64,000 bases of DNA from JBJMHZ01 sp045807125 (GTDB lineage Bacteria > Actinomycetota > Actinomycetes > JAWWOL01), in assembly GCA_045807125.1 (NCBI GenBank), contig JBJMHZ010000054.1, positions 1 to 64,000 on the forward strand. The letters run 5' to 3'. The position numbers and the translations under genes were made by a program. The notes beneath the pieces were generated by a model. The model made no database searches, had not been told where the DNA came from, and worked only from the letters and a program-made list of their open reading frames with translations. Positions 29,014-37,381 of the stretch are shown in pieces. Position 1 is the stretch's first letter; every line of letters begins with the position of its first letter.

Positions 29014-29139
29014 ATGCGCCGCATCACCGCCGCCCTGCTCGCCGCCGTGGCCGCCGCCGTCACCATGACCGCGGTCGCCGCCGGGACGCCCTCGGCCGGT
29101 GAGGGCGCCAACGGCCCGATCATGTGCTGCCGGGCATAG
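29014..29139 (+). CDS. 41-residue exported micropeptide, probable signalling peptide precursor
   Basis: The ATG at 29014 follows a strong GAAGGAG (29001-29007) at 6-nt spacing. The 41 residues consist of a two-Arg N-terminus, a 20-residue hydrophobic core and a small-residue cleavage-like site (AVAA, about residue 23). The predicted mature tail is GTPSAGEGANGPIMCCRA, with a vicinal cysteine pair. Secretion signal, size and position next to an XRE-TPR regulator (converging, 51 bp between stops) match RRNPP-type peptide-receptor loci. It could also be a small secreted protein with an unrelated role. No homologue is recalled by name. Confidence 0.7.
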   Translation: MRRITAALLAAVAAAVTMTAVAAGTPSAGEGANGPIMCCRA

Positions 29140-29190
29140 GAGCGAGCCAGCGACGGGTAATGGGAGCCGGCCCGGTCCGCCCAGCCGGCG

Positions 29191-30552
29191 CTAGCCGAGA
29201 GGGTGCCGCTCGCCGCGCCGGACGAGCTCGCCGGTGGGGACGGGCGAGCGGGTCGCGAGACCGGCCGACTCGGCCACGTGCCGGTAGGCGCTGAGCGCCT
29301 CGGTCATGAGACCGAGGCTCACGAACGCATCGGCGAGCTGGCACCAGGCCTGCGCGGCCTGCCGGGACGCCCCTGCCTGCTCCAGCTCGGTCGCGGCCCG
29401 GAGGTACTCGTCGACGGCCGACGGGTCGCCGACCGCCAGGAGGGCGTCGGCCAGCACCACGCGGGCGCGCGCGCCGTCGAGGCGCGGTCCGTCGGAGAGC
29501 CGCGCGACGGCGGACCGGCCGAGCTCGACGGCCCGGGCCGGATCGCCGTCGAGGAGGGCGCAGCGGGCCAGCTCCGACTCGGCGGTCGCGATGTCGGTGG
29601 GGCGGCCGACCTGGGGCAGGTCGGCGAGGGCACCCTCGAGGAGCGCGGCTGCCCGCTTCGTGTCGGGCTGGGGCATCCGCAGGTGCAGCCACGCGGTGTT
29701 GACCTGGAGGACGGCGATGGCCCAGGCGTTGCCCACCTCGCCGAACAGGGCGAGGGCCCGCTCGGTCAGGCGGAAGGCGGTTGCCATGTCGCCGCGCGCC
29801 TCGGCCAGCACCGCGGCGTTCCATGCGGCGGAGGCCCGCGCGCGCAGCGATCCACCGGCCTCGGCGGCGGCGAGGACCGACTCGGCGAGCAGCGTTCCCG
29901 TCGTGAGGTCGCCGCGCTCGTAGTAGCAGCAGACCAGCGTCGACGCGAGCTCGATGACGTCATCGTCGCGCAGCCGCTCGGGCGAGCCGCCGGCCTCGCG
30001 CAGGGCGGCCTCGCCGATCTCGATGGCGCGGTTGAGGTCGCCGCAGCCCATGTACGTGCGGCAGAGCATCTTGAGGACGGCCGTCCTCGACAGCGCCGCC
30101 GGGAGCGTCCGCTCCTGGTTCAGCTGCTCGAACCCGCGCAGGGCGACGTCGAGCTCGTCCAGCGTCTCGTGCGCCCGGCTGAGGCCCCAGAGCGCCTGGA
30201 GGCGCTCGTCGCGGTAGGCGTTGCCGAGCCGGGTCGCCCGTTGCATGGCGGCGGCGAAGCGGTCGCGGGCCGCCGCGGCGTCGCCGGATCGCAGCGCGAG
30301 CTCGGCGAACCGCAGGTCGAGGTCGAGGGTGTCGACGATGGCTCCGCCACGCCCCGTCAGCAGGTAGTCGACGCTGCAGCTCAGCCGCTCCGCGATCTGG
30401 TGCAGCACCCGCTCGCGGGGAGTGCGCTTGCCGGCCTCCAGCAGCGACACGTAGCTGTGCGAGAGCTCGAGCTCGACCGCGAGCTGCGCCTGCGTCCACC
30501 CTCGACGGGCGCGCAGCTCGGCGATCCGCTCACCGATCGTCCCCGACTCCAA
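29191..30552 (-). CDS. XRE-family HTH regulator with tetratricopeptide repeats (RRNPP-like)
   Basis: This is a 453-residue protein. Residues about 3-66 form an XRE/Cro helix-turn-helix (IGERIAELRARRGWTQ, then LSHSYVSLLEAGKRTP). Residues about 75-440 are a chain of helix pairs of TPR type. That is the architecture of Gram-positive peptide receptors such as PlcR, PrgX and Rgg. The start is TTG 30552, preceded by GAGGAGG. The promoter carries TATAGT inside a TGAC-N17-GTCA dyad, so autoregulation is likely. It converges on the gene for a 41-residue exported peptide, its candidate ligand. Confidence 0.85.
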   Translation of the reverse strand: MESGTIGERIAELRARRGWTQAQLAVELELSHSYVSLLEAGKRTPRERVLHQIAERLSCSVDYLLTGRGGAIVDTLDLDLRFAELALRSGDAAAARDRFAAAMQRATRLGNAYRDERLQALWGLSRAHETLDELDVALRGFEQLNQERTLPAALSRTAVLKMLCRTYMGCGDLNRAIEIGEAALREAGGSPERLRDDDVIELASTLVCCYYERGDLTTGTLLAESVLAAAEAGGSLRARASAAWNAAVLAEARGDMATAFRLTERALALFGEVGNAWAIAVLQVNTAWLHLRMPQPDTKRAAALLEGALADLPQVGRPTDIATAESELARCALLDGDPARAVELGRSAVARLSDGPRLDGARARVVLADALLAVGDPSAVDEYLRAATELEQAGASRQAAQAWCQLADAFVSLGLMTEALSAYRHVAESAGLATRSPVPTGELVRRGERHPLG

Positions 30553-30594
30553 GGCGGCGCCTCCTCGCGCGGCAAGATCAACCGACTAGCGCTC

Positions 30595-30621
30595 GTGACT
30601 ATACAGAACTGCCCGTGTCAG
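30595..30621. promoter_or_regulatory. dyad site 3, TGAC-N17-GTCA, over the regulator's -10 box
   Basis: TGAC 30596-30599 and GTCA 30617-30620 are spaced by exactly 17 nt, as in sites 1 and 2. TATAGT, the only good -10 sequence upstream of the regulator (minus strand, 30598-30603), lies inside the left half, so binding here would block the regulator's own promoter. Confidence 0.6.
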
Positions 30622-30658
30622 TACGTAAGCGTTCCGCAAAGGGCTCGCCAACCGGCGC

Positions 30659-31129
30659 TCAGCTCGGCTCCCAGGCCGGGATCGCGTCCCAGGCACCGGC
30701 CGCCACTGCGCGCTGCTCGGCCCGCTGCTCCACCAGCGAGGCCAGGCGCTCGGCCATGTCGAGCGACTCCTCGCGCAGCTGCCGCTCGCGCTCGGCCGCG
30801 ACCCGCGCGGCCTCCTCGTCGCGGCGCCGCCGCTCCTGCTCCTGCCAGACCAGCTCGGCCGCCTCCCGCGCGGCCAGCTCGGGAGCCCTGGCGGCCAGCC
30901 GCTCCAGCCCGGCGACGTCGTCGACCACCGCCTCGGCCCTCGCCTCGGCCATCGCTTCGGCCGCCGGTACGCCCTGAGCAACCTCGGCGGCCACGGCCCC
31001 GTCAGCCGCAGCCGGCGCCGTCCCCGGCTCGGCCGCAGCGGGCACGGGTGCCCGGCCCGGCTCGGTGCGGCGGCGCAGCCAACCGCGCCGCTCGGGCAGG
31101 ATCGTGGGGCTGAACGACTGCTGCGCCAT
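30659..31129 (-). CDS. Ala/Glu-rich coiled-coil protein, uncharacterised
   Basis: This is a 156-residue protein with a basic N-terminus (MAQQSFSPTILPERRGWLRRR), an Ala/Pro-rich linker and a long charged helix (about 70-145) rich in Glu, Arg and Ala that should form a coiled coil. No domain is recognised. The ATG at 31129 has GAGGC at suitable distance. It lies upstream of the XRE-TPR gene on the same strand but is separated by over 100 bp containing that gene's own promoter. Confidence 0.6.
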   Translation of the reverse strand: MAQQSFSPTILPERRGWLRRRTEPGRAPVPAAAEPGTAPAAADGAVAAEVAQGVPAAEAMAEARAEAVVDDVAGLERLAARAPELAAREAAELVWQEQERRRRDEEAARVAAERERQLREESLDMAERLASLVEQRAEQRAVAAGAWDAIPAWEPS

Positions 31130-31273
31130 CGGGCTGCCTCCTGGCTCGTGCCGGCTCTGGTCAACAGATCGACCGCCGCACCGCCACGTTGAGCGACCGC
31201 CCGGAGCAACCGGCGGTACGGCGACAGGACCCGCCCGGGTGCCTCCCGCCGCAGCTCCCGCGGGCGGCCTCCG

Positions 31274-31279
31274 TAGGCT
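31274..31279 (+). promoter_or_regulatory. -10 box (TAGGCT) upstream of the 92-residue gene
   Basis: TAGGCT lies 57 nt before GTG 31337, and the leader contains an AAGGAGG ribosome site at 31324-31330. Unlike several neighbours this would be a leadered mRNA. Confidence 0.35.
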
Positions 31280-31336
31280 GAGTCCGCGCATCAGGCCGTC
31301 CGGCCGCCGCGCCGGGTCGCCCAGAAGGAGGTCCAG

Positions 31337-31615
31337 GTGGACGAGGCCGAGGCCGGTCAGGTCGTCGAGCGGTTGCGGGCGCGCGGCGTCTTCGCCCACG
31401 TGCACCGGGGCGGCGTGTTCCAGTTCGGCGTCCGCGTGGTGATACCGGACGGGCGCGAGGCGATCTGGGACGCCGACGGAGCCGCCGGTCTCGAGGCCAC
31501 CATCATGCGCGACGGGATGCTGGTCGGCATGGTCGAGACGATCGCCGGCTCGGAGGACTTCGACGTCGCGCAGGTCGTCGACGCGATCGCGGCCGCGGAC
31601 TACGGCGAGGGATAG
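31337..31615 (+). CDS. small alpha/beta protein, uncharacterised
   Basis: This is a 92-residue acidic protein starting at GTG 31337, 6 nt after AAGGAGG. It has an alternating helix/strand pattern: a helix in residues 2-16, strands in FAHVHRGGVFQFGVRVVI, then a loop DGREAIWDADG and another helix-strand pair. No domain is recognised. Its last 16 nt overlap the end of the convergent sugar-kinase gene. Confidence 0.6.
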   Translation: MDEAEAGQVVERLRARGVFAHVHRGGVFQFGVRVVIPDGREAIWDADGAAGLEATIMRDGMLVGMVETIAGSEDFDVAQVVDAIAAADYGEG

Positions 31616-32508
31616 GCCGGCGGCCGTCCGCCCGGTATCGCGATCGCGCGGGCGGCCAGGGCGGCGCCCGCCGCGAGCGCGTCCGAGGGCGGGGCGCCGG
31701 CCAGCCGCGCGGCGAGGAAGCCGGCGGTGAAGGCGTCACCGGCGCCCGTCGTGTCGACCGCGGTGCCTGCCGCGGGCGCTGCCGGGGCCCGTACCACCGT
31801 CCCCTCGCCGACCCACACCGCTCCGTCGGCGCCCAGGGTGACCACGACCTCGCGGTACGCGGCGGCCAGCGCGCGGCCGGCGGCCACGGGGTCGCGGGTG
31901 CCGGTCAGCACCTCGGCCTCGTCGAGGTTGGGCAGGCACAGCCAGCCGCCGGTCTCGTCGAGGAAGCGGCCGGCGCCGAGGGCCCGCAGCGGCGCCGCCG
32001 ACGAGGGGTCGACCGAGACGGTGACGCCGGCCCGCCGGGCGGCGTCGAGGGCTGCCAGGGCCGCGGGGCGCGAGGGACCGTCGAGCAGCGGGTAGCCGGA
32101 CAGGTGCAGGTGGCGCCCCGCGACCAGCTCGGCGGCCGGGATGTCGGCTGGCGCGAGCGCCCGGTTGGCGCCGCGGTCGGGCAGCATCGTGCGCTCGCCG
32201 CCCGGCTCCACCACGACGATGCACGTGCCGGTCGGGCGGTCCGGGTCGATCGCGAGCCGGGTGCGCACCCCCGCCGCCTGCAGGGCGAGCTCGGCGGCGT
32301 CGCCGAGCGGGTCGGCCCCGCGGCGGCCGAGGAGGGTCACCTGCGCACCGGTCGAGGCGAGCCAGGCCGCGGTGTTGGCCGCCGACCCGCCGCCGTGCGT
32401 GGCGATGCTCGCGGCGGTGTCGCTGCCGCGCTCGACGGGGCCGGCGATGCGGGCGACCACATCGGTCATCACGTCGCCGACCACGACGACGTGGACCGGG
32501 CCGCTCAC
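31600..32508 (-). CDS. PfkB/ribokinase-family kinase, probable pseudouridine kinase
   Basis: This is a 302-residue ribokinase-fold enzyme. The N-terminal signature lies around GGGSAANTAAWLASTGA, and the C-terminal anion-hole/catalytic motif is DTTGAGDAFTAGFLA with the catalytic Asp. The start lies 7 nt after the end of psuG on the same strand. By that pairing it most likely phosphorylates pseudouridine to pseudouridine 5'-phosphate, feeding PsuG. The sequence alone would also allow ribokinase or another nucleoside/sugar kinase. Confidence 0.75.
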   Translation of the reverse strand: MSGPVHVVVVGDVMTDVVARIAGPVERGSDTAASIATHGGGSAANTAAWLASTGAQVTLLGRRGADPLGDAAELALQAAGVRTRLAIDPDRPTGTCIVVVEPGGERTMLPDRGANRALAPADIPAAELVAGRHLHLSGYPLLDGPSRPAALAALDAARRAGVTVSVDPSSAAPLRALGAGRFLDETGGWLCLPNLDEAEVLTGTRDPVAAGRALAAAYREVVVTLGADGAVWVGEGTVVRAPAAPAAGTAVDTTGAGDAFTAGFLAARLAGAPPSDALAAGAALAARAIAIPGGRPPAYPSP

Positions 32509-32515
32509 CGCGCGG

Positions 32516-33433
32516 TCACGGGCGCGGGTCGCCGAGGGCGACCGCGATCTGCGCGGCCAGCCGCGCGTTGCGCAGGATGATCCGGACGTTGGCCTCGAGG
32601 CTGCGGCCCGCCGTCGCCCGGTGGAAGTGGTCGAGCAGGAACGGCGTCACGTCCTTGCCCTTGACGCCGCGCAGGCGGAGCTCGCGCAGCCCTTCCTCGA
32701 GGACCCGGTCGTGCAGGTCGGGGTCGAGCTGCTCCTCCGGCGGCAGCGGGTTGGCCACCACCAGGGCCTGCGGCAGGCCGAGCGCGTCCCTCGTGGTGAG
32801 GACCTGCGCGACCTCCTTGGGATGGTCGGCCCGCCACGGCACCGGGAAGCCCGAGTCGGACAGGTAGAAGCCGGGGAAGCGGTCGGTGCCGTAGCCGACC
32901 AGGCCGATGCTGTAGGTCTCCATCCGCTCCAGGGTGGCGCCGACGTCGAGGACCGACTTCACGCCGGCGCAGACCACGACGACCGGGATCTGGCCGAGGG
33001 CCGGCAGGTCGGCCGACTCGTCCCAGCTCTCGCGCGCCTCCCGGTGGACGCCGCCGAGGCCGCCGGTGGCGAACACCCGGATGCCGGCGCGGTGCGCGAG
33101 GTGAGCGGTGCTCGCGACGGTCGTGGCGCCGTCGCGCCCGAGCGCCATGGCGGCCGCGACGTCGCGGATGCTCACCTTCACCACGCCGTCGCTCTCGGCG
33201 ACGTGGGCCAGCTCGTCGGGGGACAGGCCGATGCGGGCCGTCCCGCCGAGCAGGGCGATCGTCGCGGGGACCGCGCCCTCCTCGGCGACGATGCGCTCGG
33301 CCTCGCGGGCGACCGTGAGGTTCTCCGGCCGGGGCAGCCCGTGGCTGATGATCGTGCTCTCCAGCGCGACGACCGGCCGTCCCTCCTGCAGGGCCGCGGA
33401 GACCTCGGGGCTCAGCCGGACCAGGTCGCTCAT
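32516..33433 (-). CDS. psuG: pseudouridine-5'-phosphate glycosidase
   Basis: This is a 305-residue PsuG/IndA-family enzyme that splits the C-glycosidic bond of pseudouridine 5'-phosphate into uracil and ribose 5-phosphate. Family landmarks are VALESTIISHGLPRPENL at the N-terminus, the catalytic-lysine-type stretch VKVSIRD, STAHLAHRAGIRVFATGGLGGVH and VCAGVKSVLDV. The ATG at 33433 follows AGGAGG. It is first in a two-gene operon with the kinase. Confidence 0.9.
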   Translation of the reverse strand: MSDLVRLSPEVSAALQEGRPVVALESTIISHGLPRPENLTVAREAERIVAEEGAVPATIALLGGTARIGLSPDELAHVAESDGVVKVSIRDVAAAMALGRDGATTVASTAHLAHRAGIRVFATGGLGGVHREARESWDESADLPALGQIPVVVVCAGVKSVLDVGATLERMETYSIGLVGYGTDRFPGFYLSDSGFPVPWRADHPKEVAQVLTTRDALGLPQALVVANPLPPEEQLDPDLHDRVLEEGLRELRLRGVKGKDVTPFLLDHFHRATAGRSLEANVRIILRNARLAAQIAVALGDPRP

Positions 33434-33496
33434 GTCGCCTCCTGTCGTCCGGGCCGGCCCCGGAGCGCCATCGCGCCATCATCCCATCCGACGCCA

Positions 33497-33535
33497 CCGT
33501 GGCCCGGCCGCGCGCAGGGCACGGTCGGGCCACGG
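33497..33535 (-). terminator. hairpin downstream of the sigma factor gene
   Basis: Perfect 10-bp arms (33497-33506, 33526-33535) enclose a 19-nt loop, 41 nt beyond the sigma factor stop on its own strand. There is no T-run, so it is an intrinsic terminator of the GC-rich type. Confidence 0.5.
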
Positions 33536-33575
33536 GTCCCCGTCAGCTCGGTGCCGGCTCGCCGGCTCGCTCGCG

Positions 33576-34970
33576 TCAGGCGTAGTCGCGGAGGCCGCGG
33601 GACCGGCTGGGGTGGCGCAGCTTGGTCATGGCCTCGCGCTCGATCTGCCGGATGCGCTCCCTGGACAGGTCGTAGACCTGCGCCACCTCGGCGAGGGTCT
33701 TCGGCGCACCGTCGTACAGGCCGTAGCGCATCGCCACGATCTGCGCCTCGCGGGCGTCCAGCGTGTCGAGAGCGGCGCGCAGCTCGTCCTGCATCGCGGT
33801 GAAGATGACCGCCTCCTCGGCGACCATCGCGTCGGAGTCCTCGATGAAGTCCCCGAGGGCCGAGTCGCCCTCGTCGCCGATCGGCGTCTCCAGGCTCACC
33901 GCCTCGCGGCGGTGCTCCTGCATCTCGAGCACCTTCTCCACCGGGATGTCCAGGCCCTCCGCGAGCTCCTCGGGAGTGGCCTCGCGGCCGCGCTCCTGGA
34001 GGAACTGGCGCTCCAGCCGGGACAGCTTGTTCAGCTGCTCGACCAGGTGGACGGGGAGCCGGATCGTCCGGCTCTGCTCGGCGAGCGCCCTGGTGATGGC
34101 CTGGCGGATCCACCACGTGGCGTACGTGGAGAACTTGAAGCCCTTGGTGTAGTCGAACTTCTCGACCGCGCGCACCAGGCCGAGGTTGCCCTCCTGGATG
34201 AGGTCGAGCAGGTCGAGGCCGCGGCCCTGGTAGCGCTTCGCGAGCGAGACGACGAGCCGGAGGTTGGCCTCGAGCAGCGCGCGCTTGGCCCGCTGGCCGT
34301 CGACCGCGAGGGTGGCGTAGTCGGCCTTGGCCCGCGCGCCGAGCTTCTTCGGCAGGGCGCCCTCGCGGTCCTGCTCGAGCTTGTACGCCGCGTACAGACC
34401 GGCCTCGATGCGCTTGGAGAGCTCGACCTCCTGCTCGGCGTTGAGCAGGGCGACCTTGCCGATCTGCTTGAGGTAGAGGCGGACGGCGTCCTCGGTGCCG
34501 GTGAGCTGGCCGTCCTTGGCGAACGCGCCGGTCTCCTCCTCGGCGTCGTCCGCGTCGTCCTCGGGCTCCGCCTCGGTCGCGGCGGCCTCGACGGGAGCAG
34601 GGTCGCTGGCCTTGGCGGCGGCGGCCTTGCTCTTCCTGGAAGGGGCCGCCTGGGTGGGCGCCTTGGCGCGGGCGGCTGGGTCCGCCTCGCCGACCGTCAC
34701 GCCTGCCGCGGACAGCTCGCGCAGGATCCGCTTGGCCCGGCTGGGCGCGAAGCCGGCGGCGTCGAAGGCGGCCCGCAGCTCGTCGATGGAGACGTGGCCC
34801 TGCTGCTGGGCGCGCTCCACGAGCCGCGTCACGGCGGCCTGGGCCGAGACGTCCGCGGGCAGCGTGCTGGCAAGCGACAAAGCTGGTCCTTCGCTATCGG
34901 TGGGGGCGAGATGCTGGGTCGGGGCGGCACTGGCGCTCACCGACCCCGACTGGCCTGGTCGGGCGGGCAT
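33576..34970 (-). CDS. sigA: principal RNA polymerase sigma-70 factor (SigA/HrdB type)
   Basis: This is a 464-residue group 1 sigma factor. Residues about 40-90 are region 1.1 (AAVTRLVERAQQQGHVSIDELR). An Ala/Lys/acidic linker follows. Region 1.2 is TEDAVRLYLKQIGKV, and region 2 includes LIQEGNLGLVRAVEKFDYTKGFKFSTYATWWIRQAI, with -10 recognition and melting residues. Region 3 comes next, and region 4.2 is DLSRERIRQIEREAMTKLRHPSRSR. It directs most transcription. The ATG at 34970 lacks a strong ribosome site; GTG 34940 is an alternative start. Confidence 0.9.
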   Translation of the reverse strand: MPARPGQSGSVSASAAPTQHLAPTDSEGPALSLASTLPADVSAQAAVTRLVERAQQQGHVSIDELRAAFDAAGFAPSRAKRILRELSAAGVTVGEADPAARAKAPTQAAPSRKSKAAAAKASDPAPVEAAATEAEPEDDADDAEEETGAFAKDGQLTGTEDAVRLYLKQIGKVALLNAEQEVELSKRIEAGLYAAYKLEQDREGALPKKLGARAKADYATLAVDGQRAKRALLEANLRLVVSLAKRYQGRGLDLLDLIQEGNLGLVRAVEKFDYTKGFKFSTYATWWIRQAITRALAEQSRTIRLPVHLVEQLNKLSRLERQFLQERGREATPEELAEGLDIPVEKVLEMQEHRREAVSLETPIGDEGDSALGDFIEDSDAMVAEEAVIFTAMQDELRAALDTLDAREAQIVAMRYGLYDGAPKTLAEVAQVYDLSRERIRQIEREAMTKLRHPSRSRGLRDYA

Positions 34971-35311
34971 CAGGTGCCTACGGTCGCTCCAACGGACGGC
35001 GCCCGCGGAAGATTCCCCGCGGCCCCGCGCCGGCCGAGCGGAGCAGCCGCCAAGGATACTGTCAATCCGGGTCCCCTCCTCAAGTGGGTTCCGGTGCGAT
35101 CCACGTCACAGCGGGCGGCCGGCGACAGCGCTCATCCGTTATGTCTTGCCCCGTCCGGTTCGGTTGCTACCGTCCGGGTCCTGCTGACCCCGGGCGCGCC
35201 CCGGGCGCTCGCGTGGCCCAGCCCCGGGGCCACCCCTGGCCTGGGCCGCCCCCGGTCGCCGGGGGACGATGCCCCGGTGGCGGACGACGGACCAGCGGCC
35301 GGGGGGCGGGC
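34971..35311. other. 341-bp divergent promoter region between sigA and the TSUP transporter
   Basis: No gene was found here. For sigA (minus strand) a TATCCT box near 35057 and a TTGAGG about 19 bp upstream are possible core elements, and a TTGACA overlaps them. For the transporter (plus strand) TTGCCC with TACCGT 16 bp later (around 35150-35175) is possible. A GC-rich hairpin, CCCCCGG-TCG-CCGGGGG, lies at 35249-35265, 46 bp before the transporter start, together with other C/G-rich dyads. Confidence 0.35.
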
Positions 35312-36058
35312 GTGACACCTGGAGCGGCCGCGGCGATCCTCGCCGCCGGAGCGGGGGCCGGGACCATCAACGCGATCGTCGGCTCGGGATCCCTGATCAC
35401 GTTCCCGACGCTCGTCGCGCTCGGCTACAACCCGCTCGTCGCCAACGTCTCGAACAACATCGGCCTGTTCCCGGGGTCGGTCAGCGGCGCGGTCGGCTAC
35501 CGGCGGGAGCTGACCGGCCAGCGGCGGCGCCTGATCGTCTTCTCGATCGTCTGCGCGATCGGGGCGGCCCTCGGTGCCGAGCTGCTGCTCGCGCTGCCGC
35601 CCTCGGTGTTCAAGCGGGTCGTGCCCGTGCTGATCCTGCTCGCGATGGTGCTGGTGCTGGTGCAGCCCTGGCTGTCGCGGCGGACGGTCGACCGGCACGG
35701 AGCCGGTGGCCGGCTCGGGCCGGTGGTGATCCTCGGGATGTTCCTCGCGAGCATCTACGGCGGCTACTTCGGCGCCGCCCAGGGCGTGATCTACATCGCG
35801 CTGCTCGGGATCTTCCTCGCCGACCACCTGCAGCGCGTCAACGCGCTGAAGAACGCCGTGTCGGCGGTGGTCAACGGGGTGGCGGCGGTGGTGTTCATCG
35901 TCCAGGCGCACCCCGACTGGGCGGTGGTCGCCCTGATCGCGGTCGGCTCGACGATCGGTGGCCAGCTGGGGGCGCACATCGGGCGCCGGCTGCCGCCGGT
36001 GGTCCTGCGCGCGGTCATCGTGGCGGTCGGCGCGATAGCGATCTGGCGCCTGCTCTGA
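35312..36058 (+). CDS. TauE/SafE (TSUP) family membrane transporter
   Basis: This is a 248-residue polytopic protein with about eight helices in two repeats. Each repeat has the family glycine/asparagine pattern: GTINAIVGSGSLITFPTLVALG in the first, GGYFGAAQGV and LKNAVSAVVNGVAAVVF in the second. The family exports sulfite, sulfonates or other small organosulfur anions. GTG 35312 begins the first helix. There is no clear ribosome site, and no sulfur gene lies next to it, so substrate is open. Confidence 0.8.
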   Translation: MTPGAAAAILAAGAGAGTINAIVGSGSLITFPTLVALGYNPLVANVSNNIGLFPGSVSGAVGYRRELTGQRRRLIVFSIVCAIGAALGAELLLALPPSVFKRVVPVLILLAMVLVLVQPWLSRRTVDRHGAGGRLGPVVILGMFLASIYGGYFGAAQGVIYIALLGIFLADHLQRVNALKNAVSAVVNGVAAVVFIVQAHPDWAVVALIAVGSTIGGQLGAHIGRRLPPVVLRAVIVAVGAIAIWRLL

Positions 36059-36074
36059 GGGGGGCGGGGACGCG

Positions 36075-36338
36075 TCAGCGGGCGACGGCGAGGGCGGCGA
36101 CGGCGGTGCGCACGCCGGTGCGCCGCATCATCCTGCGCTCCTCCTCGGTGGTGCCGCCCCAGACGCCGGCGTCCTGGTAGTTGCTGAGCGCCCACTGGAG
36201 GCAGTCCTGGATCACCGGGCACTGCCGGCACACCTGCTTGGCGCGGTCCGCCTGCACCACGGCGGGCCCGGTCGACCCGATCGGGAAGAAGAGATCGGGG
36301 TCCTCGTCCAGGCAGCGCGCATGATCACGCCAGTCCAC
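36075..36338 (-). CDS. WhiB-family iron-sulfur transcription regulator
   Basis: This is an 87-residue Wbl protein. Four cysteines, C9, C37, C40 and C46, hold a [4Fe-4S] cluster, and the GVWGG turn is at 58-62. A basic C-terminus (MMRRTGVR) follows for DNA contact. These proteins bind region 4 of the principal sigma factor and respond to redox or NO; sigA lies just 1.1 kb away. Length and motif resemble WhiB1/WblE. GTG 36338 follows AAGGAG at 6-nt spacing. Confidence 0.9.
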   Translation of the reverse strand: MDWRDHARCLDEDPDLFFPIGSTGPAVVQADRAKQVCRQCPVIQDCLQWALSNYQDAGVWGGTTEEERRMMRRTGVRTAVAALAVAR

Positions 36339-36519
36339 GTCAGCTCCTTAGCCCGCTCCTTGCCTGCGGGTCCTCGGGACGGCATCACCGCGAGCGGCGA
36401 GCACACTGGCCGGGCCTCTCCCCGCCAGGGGGGCGTTCATGCACGCTCGGCGCAAGAAATGTTTGCCGCATGCCACCTACCACCGCACCTGGCGAGCAGG
36501 TGCGCAGGTCAGCGGGCGG

Positions 36520-37296
36520 TCAGCGGGCGATCGCGATCTTGGACCCCACCACGGCGAACCCGGCCCGCTCGTAGATCCGCTGCTCCGCCTCGCCGGCCGG
36601 CTCGAGCCAGACGGTGGCCGCCCCGCGGGCCTGGGCCAGCATCGCCAGCCGAGCCGTCACGGCCCCGGCGATGCCGCGGCGGCGGAACCGGCCCCGCACC
36701 GCCACGGCGGCCAGCTCGCGCACGCCGGCGGCCGGCGCCGTGCACAGGCCCGCGCCGGCCCCGTCGCCCGTCGCGGCCTCCCTGGCCAGCACGACCACGC
36801 CCCCGGAGCGGACGGTCCGGCGCAGCCGCTCGACGTCGGCCGGGCCGGGCGGCACCGGCTCGCCGTACGCCTCGTGCTGCACCTCGGCGACGGCCAGCAG
36901 GTCGTCGTCCCCGACCGCCTCCACGAGGTCGAAGCCGGGCGGTGGCGGCAGGTCGCGCACCCCGTCACGGGCGCAGGCCAGCACCGGCGCCAGCCGCTCG
37001 ACCGCGAAGCCGGCGGCGAGCAGCGCGGGCTCCACGGCCGGCGCGCGGCCGGGAACGTACTCCAGCCGGGGCGTCCGGTCGTGCCGCTCGAAGAGCGCGA
37101 CGAGCGCGGCGACGTCGCCAGGGCCGGGCTCGGCGCCGTCGTCGGGCACCGCGTAGTTGCGGAACGGGTTGGCGCTCGCCCGGTCGAGGCCGACGGCGAA
37201 CGGGCCGATGCGGTGGTGCTCGCCGCGGGTCGTGACGGCGAGCAGGTAGGAGTGGACGGCGGCGTCCAGCGCACCGGGCACGGGCAGCTCAGGCAT
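36520..37296 (-). CDS. GNAT-family N-acetyltransferase
   Basis: This is a 258-residue protein with two GNAT-like halves. The C-terminal half (about 130-255) has the acetyl-CoA-binding RGRFRRRGIAGAVTARL loop and the closing EAEQRIYERAGFAVVG. The N-terminal half looks degenerate. Substrate is unknown. ATG 37296 has GAGG 9 nt upstream. An alternative ATG at 37350 has a better AGGAG but would leave only 31 bp to the divergent MFS start, so the shorter form is preferred. Confidence 0.75.
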   Translation of the reverse strand: MPELPVPGALDAAVHSYLLAVTTRGEHHRIGPFAVGLDRASANPFRNYAVPDDGAEPGPGDVAALVALFERHDRTPRLEYVPGRAPAVEPALLAAGFAVERLAPVLACARDGVRDLPPPPGFDLVEAVGDDDLLAVAEVQHEAYGEPVPPGPADVERLRRTVRSGGVVVLAREAATGDGAGAGLCTAPAAGVRELAAVAVRGRFRRRGIAGAVTARLAMLAQARGAATVWLEPAGEAEQRIYERAGFAVVGSKIAIAR

Positions 37297-37381
37297 CCGG
37301 GGCAGCCTCGCGGGGCGAGGGGCGCGCCGCAACCCGTTTTCACCAGGCATAGCCGCTCCTGCGCCGGCGTTGGCCCGGGCG

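Noticed and set aside
37296..37350. Longer GNAT form starting at ATG 37350 with a good AGGAG
   Set aside because: It would leave only 31 bp to the divergent MFS start for both promoters. The added 18 residues are Arg/Pro-rich without domain signal. It remains possible.
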